Of a stretch of DNA of 64,000 nucleotides, positions 56,422 through 64,000 are shown in pieces; position 1 is the stretch's first letter, and each line of letters opens with the position of its first letter. Made by a program: the position numbers and the translations under genes. This DNA is from Macrolepiota albuminosa (Eukaryota > Basidiomycota > Agaricomycetes > Agaricales > Agaricaceae), in the NCBI GenBank assembly GCA_027475525.1, contig JAMWFC010000080.1, positions 310,001 through 374,000 on the forward strand, written 5' to 3'. Below the pieces are notes generated by a model. It made no database searches, had not been told where the DNA came from, and saw only the letters and a list, made by a program, of their open reading frames with translations.

Positions 56422-58600
56422 ATGTCGTCCATCCCCGAAACGCTAAAGCCAAAAAATCCATCCCTCATCGAGAGAAACACATTCGATACCAAGGAAGCCC
56501 AGCTCAATGCTCTGCCATCTCTCGAAGTCGAATTCCCCGAAGGCGGATGGAAAGCATGGTCGGTTGTCTTTGGAGTGTAGGGACTTACCTCATGTTGTCC
56601 GTGCGTTCTCATGCGTGCTCCTTTCCAGGTGGTGTCACCAGTTCGCCACGTTGGGGTTCATATTCCTTTAACGCGATCAATAAAATTATAACTCACACTC
56701 AGTCTAGTTACGCTAACGCATTCGGTGTATACAATGGTAACCTTTCCCGTTGGTTTGTCCACCGGATACACTATCTCAACCTTCGCAGATTTTTACGTTA
56801 GAGAATACCTAACGCATTATACATCATCACAAATCAGGTTTATAGGCTTTCATCCCAACTCTAATAAAGTGCAACGCGCTGACTCCGCGTTGTTAGCTGG
56901 ATAGGGAGTGTTCAGCTCTTCCTGCTTGTTTCTGTAGGCCTTTTTACAGGCAGAGCTTTCGATACAGGATACTTGCACGTTATTCTATTGTGATGACACA
57001 AGAATTCCAAACTGACTTCCACCGAAGCTATCATTTTATGATCGGGGGTTCCATTCTCTTTTCCATTTGCCTTTTTATGTTATCCTTGACACACCCGGAA
57101 CAATATTTTCAGGTGCGCGCTCACTGATACAACGACGCATCTCCATGTAACGTTGAATAGGTATTTCTTGCCCAAGGCTTAGGTCTGGGGATCGCTTCAG
57201 GCATGACATACGTCCCTGGCTTGGCTGTTATCTCCCACTATTTTCGCCGCCGCCGAGCCGTGGCTATGGGTATCGCATCATTTGCAAGTCTTCCAACAGT
57301 ACAAGCATACTACATAACGGGGGAGCTAACATGCTATCTCTATAACTTAGGGCTCTGGAGTCGGTGCCACCGTCCACCCAATCATGCTTAATAACCTGTT
57401 TCACGGACGCGCCGGATTTCATACAGGCGTAAAGGCCAGTGCAGGTCTCAATACCTGTCTTCTTGTCATCGCATTATCACTCGTGAGGACACGGTTACCC
57501 CCTAGTCCTCGTAAGGAGGGTAGTACCCTTCGATCTTTCAAAATTTTCCTTCGAGAACCGGCTTATGTGGCAACAATCTTTGGGTCAGTATCATTGGAAT
57601 GATGGATATATTGTAAATTTACCGCGACTTCAACACAGAACCTTCTTCATATTTGCAGGCCTTTTTTTCCCGATCTATTTCGTTCAGCTGCAGGCAATTA
57701 CCAATGGCTTAAATCCCAGTTTTGCCTTTTATACGGTATCTTTGAGTCCCTGCAATCAAACCTCACCTTGTTTACAACCATCCCCTGTAGCTGGTTATTC
57801 TTAATGGTATAAACGCTATTGGTCGTGTCATACCAAACCTCCTCGTCCCTAGACTAGGCGTCTATAACATTGTAATCTTCTGCATGACCTCAACGGGAAT
57901 CCTCATCTTCTTCATGCCCCTCGTACAAGACATTCCCAGCACGGTTGTGTTCATTATATTGTACGGGTTCTTCTCGGGCACATGTATGTACACCTTCTCA
58001 TCTTATGTCATAAACGGGCTTGCGTTGAATGTATATGATTAGGGGCGGGCTTAATTTTGCCTATGGTTTCCTCTCTAGCGAGGAGTGACGCGGAAATTGG
58101 AGCTCGAGTGGGGATTTGCTTCGCGTTTACGGGTGCGAATGCGTGATCCTTGACTACTTATAACATTTTTGATCGTAACTGACCTGATAACCAATTCGAA
58201 TATAGGCATTGGAGGGCTTATTGGTAAGTCTCGCCTCGTCTATTTCTCTTTATTCATTGATACGAGACAATTCAGGTCCTCCCATCGGTGGAGCGCTACT
58301 GTCGTCATCGCTCATATGGTGGAGACCGTTTACATTTTCGGGCATTTGCCAGATCGTAGGGAGCTGTTTCTTGATATTTACACGGTCTGTCATGTCAAGG
58401 AAGAATTTACATTTTCGGGCATTTGCCAGATCGTAGGGAGCTGTTTCTTGATATTTACACGGTCTGTCATGTCAAGGAAGAAGGAACTCGGTGGGTCTAG
58501 AAGGGAAGTCGGTGGGTCTAGACAGCGCCAGTCCGCGCATGAGCCGCTTTGCCACATATCATGGAGTTTGGAGATATTTTATCGTATGCATGAAGTATAA
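56422..58600 (+). CDS. MFS transporter, monocarboxylate-porter type, 13 exons
   Basis: Exons: 56422-56576, 56629-56655, 56708-56736, 56789-56837, 56897-56974, 57028-57112, 57161-57298, 57351-57583, 57639-57735, 57791-57983, 58043-58132, 58206-58223, 58276-58600. After removing one copy of the 77-bp duplication in the last exon the sum is exactly 1440 nt, 479 residues. The text follows fungal MCT/Mch-like porters: EFPEGGWKAW, GYANAFGVYNDFYVREYLTH, WIGSVQLFLL, VFLAQGLGLGIASGMTYVPG, HPIMLNNLFHGRAGFHTGVK, IGRVIPNLLVPRLGVYNIV and PPIGGALLSS. About 12 membrane helices are expected. The substrate is unknown. The exon 5 donor appears to be GC (TT|GCACGT), and the exon 7 end is the least certain junction. 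Confidence 0.8.
58329..58482. repeat. 77-bp tandem duplication 12 (last exon of MFS gene)
   Basis: 58329-58405 is repeated exactly at 58406-58482. Collapse restores the transporter frame through TFSGICQIVGSCFLIFTRS to the stop at 58600. Confidence 0.95.
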
Positions 58601-58673
58601 TGGCGTCACTCCGACGTGAATCGTTATGTTTACATTGCTATCACCCACGAACATACATTAGATATACATGACA

Positions 58674-59159
58674 CTACTTCTTTCCTGCTTTCTTTGCAGC
58701 AGTGCGTGCCCTCGTGATTTGCTTCTTCCAACCGAAACACTGGTTACACCCTACCTGGGGTCAGTAACCGCGCAATGACATGATATGACCCTAGTTGGAC
58801 GAACCTGTGGAACCATGTTTCTTACATTGGTAGACTCCATCCTTGTTTTGGGTAACTGAAGGAGAGTCGATGGGATCCCTGTCGATGGGATCGAACTGGG
58901 AACTTTGTTAGACATTGTCAGACATGGCAGAAACAGCACGAACTCCATAGAAGGCGTCATTTTCCTCCCTCCCGTCATAGGAGCAGTCGGAACACTACCA
59001 AGGCGGTAAAGGTTAGCTCGTGTACTCGATCGGCACAAATCACTCATGATGCGAGTGAGATCTGGTGATAAACAGGCTACTCACTACTTCTTTGAGATGA
59101 GCGCCGCAGAAGATGGCGTCGTTGATTTCGACAGTCGTGGCAGGGCTGACTTCGGCCAT
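58674..59159 (-). CDS. Small Cys-rich (putative zinc-binding) protein, four exons
   Basis: Exons on the minus strand: 59159-59085, 58994-58944, 58895-58805 and 58750-58674. They total 294 nt, 97 residues, with all junctions in phase and the canonical stop TAG. The protein starts MAEVSPATTVEINDAIFCG. It then has a CSDC pair, YGFDPIDRDPIDSPS, CKKHGSTG and a CNQCFGWKKQ pair, and ends in a basic tail with KKAGKK. Cys pairs spaced CX2C at both ends, with a C..H between, suggest one or two zinc sites. No signal peptide, so probably nuclear or cytosolic. I do not recognise the family name. It diverges from TRM44 across a 594-bp spacer and is tail-to-tail with the MFS gene. Confidence 0.7.
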
Positions 59160-59753
59160 TGACGGGATTGAGAGTGATTATGGAGTTGGTCTTGTTAGTG
59201 AAAGGCTGTGGGAAGAATAGAATCTCGGCCGCTCGGGTTTATATATGCAGCTGGGAATGGAAGTACGGCGCCGGGGCGGCTATGTCCGTGTTTAGAAGGT
59301 CCGGCGGGGAAAGTGTGGGGTAATTGGAAATCGGCTGACTTACCCCGGCAGGTTCTGCATCGAATAGAGGTCTACTACTCTATCTCATCGTAATCACTGA
59401 GCGTCGACGTAGAGTATGAAGGACGCTGGCGTTGGCCTCTCGACCTGTATACGACTCTCCGAACAAGACATTTTTAAGAGCCGTGACACAATCATCAGTC
59501 AAAAGTGGTCATGCGACCATTCTCCTTGAACCGGACCATTATTACTCGGAACTCGAAATAAAAATGACCATCGATAAGCAGATGACTCGTAACGAAAATC
59601 AAGCCTAGAGCTCTGAGGTTATCTGGTCTTCAGTTAAAAGACCAGATAAGATTAGATTTAGCTCGTGATCGAGACAAATAGAAAATATTGAATTTCAAAC
59701 GTTAACGGTAAATTTCTGTTATTCGAACTGACTTACTGGACTTGAATCAGGTC
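59160..59753. other. Bidirectional promoter region
   Basis: Lies between the starts of the small Cys-rich gene (minus) and TRM44 (plus). No gene was seen inside. Confidence 0.5.
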
Positions 59754-61512
59754 ATGGTCTCTCACCGACCCCGCTTTGATCCTTCTCCCTGCTATCTTGA
59801 GAGTATCACCACGCCTTCTTTATCGCTTGCAAATGAAGAACTGCCGTGGCTGCCACTCATAACTTGTCCAGCCTCTTTTCCTGCTGAACTGGTGAGTTTA
59901 TGCTTCAACATTCATCAGTCCATGTTTGATTCACACTTGTAAAGTTTGAGATTGCCATTTCTCAATTGATACATCATCCTGAATACAATTCAACTTTGAT
60001 ATTGCGCTCAGAAACAGTGGCCGAAATAACCTCGGATTTTCCTATGGAAATACCTCAGCTAAATGGCAAGCGACTGATCTCATCGATTCATCGGAAACTT
60101 CTGGCTAGACGGCCAGGAAGGGATAACCCACTCGAACAATACTGTTCATTGTATGGATCACAAGGTTCGGACGGATCACCAAACACGACATCTCCAGATA
60201 CGCTATTACTAACGCCCATCGTTCCTCCTGGGGAGGCATTGCCATATTATCATCCTGCCGTCTCTCATTTGGCATTCAGATACATTCCATTAGACCCACC
60301 CACTTTACGGATAGAAGTCATCCCTTTACCAAACATACCAACTGACCCGAACGCACGGTTGTATCGTACTTGCCTTGCGCTCTTAGATACTCTAGACCGA
60401 TATGGTTGGGGTGCACTCACGAACTACAAGAAGCGAATAATGCATGATTGCTTGGTTCCGCGTGAACCTTACCAGGATTTGTACCTCATCATGCGCGAAA
60501 GGCACAAACATCTTGTAGATACTTGGCAGGAGGTCACAGATCCATTGAAGCATGTGTTCGAGGCAAGAATATATATTTTACAGACAGCTTGATATATGTG
60601 CTGAGCCAACATACACCAGGATATCGGCATCGCAACATACTTGATACTTCTTTGGAAGGACACTTTTTCTACCGACTCCGAGCAAACCTCAGAGGCTGAT
60701 GCCAATGAACCCTGGAGGACATGGCCTCGTCCGCCAGGCGGCTTTCTTGACTTTGGGTAATATAGAGAACTTTTTCATCACTGCGAAACTAAGTTGTCCA
60801 AAGATGCGGGAATGGCCTCTTGACTCATATACTAACCCAAGAAGGGTACGAAGGAAAGGGTATTGATGTACGCGCTCGCACTTCATGGTCACACTACCCT
60901 AAATCAACGCAAGACAATCTCCAAGTACACTCGTTTGACCCCACATCCGTCTCTTCTGACCCGTACTTCCGACGTGGTGTCTTCATAATTGGTAACCACG
61001 CCGACGAACTTACGCCATGGGTGCCTGTAGTCTCAACTATATACAGTGCATCGGGTTACATAAATATACCCTGTTGTGCATGGACATTCGATGCGAAGTT
61101 CGACCGTAGCGCTACGTCGATGTTCCCGATCCCTGACTCAGATTTCGCTGATACACTGAATCTTGGAGGTGAAGGCGGGAATGGAAGCTCGTACTCTATG
61201 TATAGGATCTGGCTGGCTTCGTTGACGTTGCATTGTGGGTGGGAGATCGAGTGTGAGACGTTGAGGATTCCGAGTACAAGAAATTGGGCCATTGTTGGTA
61301 TGTGCTCGCAGTCTTTTTTGTCGGAAACATCTTCTTACGTTTTGTTATCCAAAGGACGAAGAAAGTCAAAGACGATGACAGTAGAGGAAGCGCAAGAGAA
61401 CGTCCTTGAGGTTGTTAAGAGTGTGGCGGAGCGAGGTATATTCAAGGCAAGGAAGGCGGAAGGCAGAGACAGCAACATTGAAATGAGGTTGAATGCTCTT
61501 TCAGTGACATAG
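59754..61512 (+). CDS. TRM44: tRNA (uracil-2'-O-)-methyltransferase Trm44-like, five exons
   Basis: Exons: 59754-59891, 59945-60562, 60620-60756, 60804-61297 and 61355-61512. They total 1545 nt, 514 residues, in phase. The second intron uses a GC donor (GAG|GCAAGA). The protein has RKLLARRPGRDNPLEQYC and DPLKHVFEDIGIATYLILLW. The SAM-binding loop FLDFGCGNGLLTHILTQEGY is followed by GKGIDVRARTSW, then IIGNHADELTPWVPVV and IPCCAWTFD. This is the order of Trm44, which methylates the 2'-OH of U44 in tRNA-Ser in the cytosol using S-adenosylmethionine. The ATG at 59754 is the first in frame. No break was seen. Confidence 0.88.
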
Positions 61513-61834
61513 CTTTCGGTATGCTTTGATATATCTCACTCAACGCATGGTGACCGAGGCAGGATTTTTTGAAATTCGTAGCCAACACTCCTTGGTAAGG
61601 CATGGCAATAACTCTGTAATATTGTCTCGTGAACACCGCCCATATTCCCGAGTTAATTTGGATGCTGCCTCATTGACTGGGGTTTTTCGTCAATTGCCTG
61701 TTCACTCTGCCTATAGTGTGTCGATACTCTCTGAAAGAACTGATCCTGGACCCCCCGAGTCACCACAATCAAGGTATCTTGAGATTTCTTAAAAGCTATA
61801 GCGTGGTTTCCCTGGATCTCACTATGCATACATT
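61513..61834. other. Spacer without a gene
   Basis: Follows TRM44; only short unrecognised frames. Confidence 0.5.
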
Positions 61835-62205
61835 ACACTCGCTAGGATCCGTGATTTCTTGTGGGTTTTCAGGATCCGGCCGGAGTGTCCCTGTGTAAGT
61901 AGCCCTAGCCCAGTCAATGATCTCTGCCCGCTATTGCCCATTGACTTTTCGGTAGACGTGATTATTCCAATTTTTATCTCTGAAAAATGATCTCATCAAC
62001 CGGAATCAACGAAAAACGTAAAGTAAACTTACTTGTTTTCTATGTGATATGTGTCCCGATAATCTACCGCTTGCGCCATCAGTTTCCCGAGTTTTGGATG
62101 AGTGAGTCCCGTCTTCCCAGCTCGAACACCCATGTTTCGCATGACGATACAAAGAAAGCCGCCTTTTTCTGACTTCTTCTCTCCACATCCCAAGATTTCG
62201 TCAAA
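61835..62205 (-). pseudogene. Decayed second copy of the secreted kinase-like gene
   Basis: On the minus strand it reads CGEKKSEKGGFLCIVMRNMG, GKTGLTHPKL and YRDTYHIENK. An intron in the same place as in the 5.3-kb gene follows, then VYRKVNGQ and, past a TAG replacing Trp (before 61930), ATYTGTLRPDPENPQ. The signal peptide and glycine loop are missing because similarity ends near 62205. It is a truncated, diverged paralogue of 5308-6183. Confidence 0.8.
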
Positions 62206-62424
62206 GGAAAGCCATGTCCCCTCAATAGGAGTTCTGAGGTCTACTTTAGTAGACCGAGGTTTTACTACCTGCCTTTTTGGGGGTCTTCCCCCTTTTCAGA
62301 GTATGCTTGTACTCTTCTGCCTCTCCTTTCAGCACCATCAGCACAGGACTGTCCTTTAGCAAGCTTGCATCTCCTCAACTCCATCTGTTGTTAGGGTGAG
62401 TGAGTTTTAGTTCAATACTCACTT

Positions 62425-62760
62425 ACACCAACGCCGACCATGGAGGAAACCCTGACAATGGTTGTTCTACTTCGGGCTCCATGCTCATGGTAGCTGGCGG
62501 TGCCATCAGTTGGATGTCTAAATTACAGATCATTGTGACACTGACAAGCACTGAAGCCGAGTTCATAACTGATAGCAAGACAGGCTGAGAATTATGCTGG
62601 CTGCGAAACTTGCTTGCAGATGTCTGCATGCCTCAGTCCATCACACCCATCCTCAATATAGATAAACAGTCTGTAATTTTGGTTTCTAAATACACAGAGC
62701 ATATGAGAAAAGGTTACGCAGTAAAACGCAATTTCTGAAAGACCAAATACTACGTATGAC
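62425..62760 (+). pseudogene. Copia RNase H remnant
   Basis: Reads YTNADHGGNPDNGCSTSG, GGAISWMSKLQIIVTL, STEAEFITDS, a TGA, then CWLRNLLADVCMPQS and NIDKQSV. This is the copia RNase H order with damage. It is not closely related to the two complete elements; no LTRs are nearby. Confidence 0.8.
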
Positions 62761-63509
62761 TCGACAGTGCACGGTCTAATCAATGCCATGGGTAAATGAT
62801 TGTGACTGGTGTCACGGCGCAGATATTCAAGACGCCCACTAATGAGGCACGGGGCTCAATGTGTGTGCTTTCATGTTCAATTCTGGAAATATAAGGGAGG
62901 AACGGCCGTATAGATAGGAGATGGAAATATGTTACGGGGTGCACCGAAAAGAACACTCATGGAAATGCATAGAAAAGATGTCTTTTCATAACGTTGTTAT
63001 ACCATTCACTGGAAGCTGACGAAGTCATGTTTGAAACTCTCAGCTTGTAAACTGTAATTTTCACTGTAAATCTCAATCCAGGCCACAAAGTAGGGGGGTT
63101 CTGATGGTATATCGATGATAGTCAATCTGATGTATAGGCTCCGCACAAGTACTTCGTCATGAGACGCTATGTTGCCTCAAGGATTGGTTGGAACTTTGAC
63201 ACCTGTCAGTGTCACGGAGCTCGGGAGCCGTTGCCTCCTGTAATCTTCAATAGTTATGATATGTAGATAGATGATAGATAATGCATCGATAAGTCCAGCC
63301 GCCGTGGATTTAAGAATAGTGAGCACCGGAAAAAATTCTGCTTCCTTCTCGCTTGCAGAACATTGTGATTGTAAGTCGGATAATCAGTCGTCAAATTCCC
63401 TAACTCTTGCTGGATAATAGCCACATTGTTAGCACTATGGATCGTCCAATAACGCCACCGATGCAAAACCTTTACCACGTTCGTACCACGTACTTGTGAA
63501 ACTCAAGTT
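62761..63509. other. Region without a recognisable gene
   Basis: Only short frames (for example minus 63478-63254) with no motif. Confidence 0.5.
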
Positions 63510-63743
63510 TTAGATTGACAAATCATCATCCATGCCCAGAATCTGACAGTATGTAGGCTGAAGGTCCCAGTTCGTGTTCGAATCGTTGCACAGGCTCTCG
63601 CCAAAGAAATTCGCTGTCCTGATCTCGACCGTTACCATACCCTTGAAGCAGGTCACATTGTTAAAGTATTCGACCCACAACCAATGGTCTTGACGGTGCG
63701 TTGGATCTCTGTTGACATCGTCACTTTGTTCTGACCAGATCAT
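63510..63743 (-). CDS. Unassigned ORF, possibly the 3' exon of a gene extending to the right
   Basis: A 77-codon minus-strand frame, starting MIWSEQSDDVNRDPTH, that continues open upstream a little (RDCSGPFNYA). Contains four cysteines after that point or nearby (VTCFKGM, ESLCNDSN, TYCQILGM) and ends GMDDDLSI. It could be the last exon of a secreted Cys-containing protein whose start lies upstream or beyond the window. An opposing plus-strand frame (63773-63958) makes the upstream part ambiguous. Confidence 0.3.
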   Translation of the reverse strand: MIWSEQSDDVNRDPTHRQDHWLWVEYFNNVTCFKGMVTVEIRTANFFGESLCNDSNTNWDLQPTYCQILGMDDDLSI

Positions 63744-64000
63744 TGCATAATTGAAAGGGCCAGAACAATCCCTTGAGTCCCGAAGCTTACGGGTACCGCA
63801 TTGAAGCGTTCCTTGATTTTACGGTCTACACGTTCCTCGGTAGCAACGTAATCCGGTGCGAGAGAGAGCGATTCTACCACGAAAACCTCCGGCCTATTGA
63901 GCTGCCCGTTCAAGAGCCGGACAAAGAGAACATCGGTTATCCGGTAAGCTGGCTGTAGTGGATGACACCGATGATTTGCTGATTTGACCCCTTTTCGGTC

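Overview
This window looks like nuclear DNA of an Agaricomycete (mushroom-type basidiomycete) fungus. The genes are rich in short introns with GT-AG ends and occasional GC-AG ends. ATP-citrate lyase is one long fused chain. F-box genes of the mushroom type and several classes of fungal retrotransposon are present. I saw no rRNA, tRNA, CRISPR or organelle sequence.

Layout. (1) 1-6.2 kb: a two-exon F-box/LRR-like gene, a five-exon hemerythrin (HHE) gene, and a secreted kinase-like gene on the minus strand broken by one TGA. (2) 6.48-17.8 kb: two complete Ty1/copia elements on the minus strand. Copia-1 (6481-11610) has identical LTRs, a 5-base target duplication and one intact 1415-codon frame. 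Copia-2 (11633-17815) has a 1781-codon frame. The two target sites are only 12 bases apart in the first copy of an old ~239-bp tandem repeat, whose second copy survives at ~18.03-18.24 kb. (3) 18.3-19.9 kb: a broken F-box gene. (4) 19.9-46 kb: an AT-rich, gene-free transposon graveyard. It contains a decayed Tc1/mariner element (25913-40347) with long terminal inverted repeats. A 12-kb chromodomain-type Ty3/gypsy element (27719-39749) is inserted inside its transposase gene, and a heavily decayed second gypsy element lies at ~41.2-46 kb. (5) 47.5-61.5 kb: a compact gene island with ATP-citrate lyase (+), a secreted six-hairpin glycosidase (-), an MFS monocarboxylate-type transporter (+), a 97-residue Cys-rich zinc-type protein (-) and the tRNA Um44 methyltransferase TRM44 (+). 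(6) 61.8-64 kb: a second, decayed copy of the kinase-like gene, a copia RNase H remnant and an unassigned ORF.

Two points matter most. First, twelve unrelated places carry a tandem duplication of exactly 77 bp (eleven look exact, one has a single mismatch). Each breaks a frame or sits in a repeat. Collapsing one copy restores the MFS gene to exactly 480 codons and rejoins the gypsy frames. This is the signature of unmerged k-mer overlaps in the assembly, so those breaks should not be read as biology. Second, once collapsed, the gypsy element carries an unrecognised ~977-codon third ORF downstream of pol. It is reached through a short spacer with three perfect hairpins, and there is an in-frame UGA in the known leaky context UGA-CUAG between protease and reverse transcriptase. 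This is the best candidate here for something undescribed.
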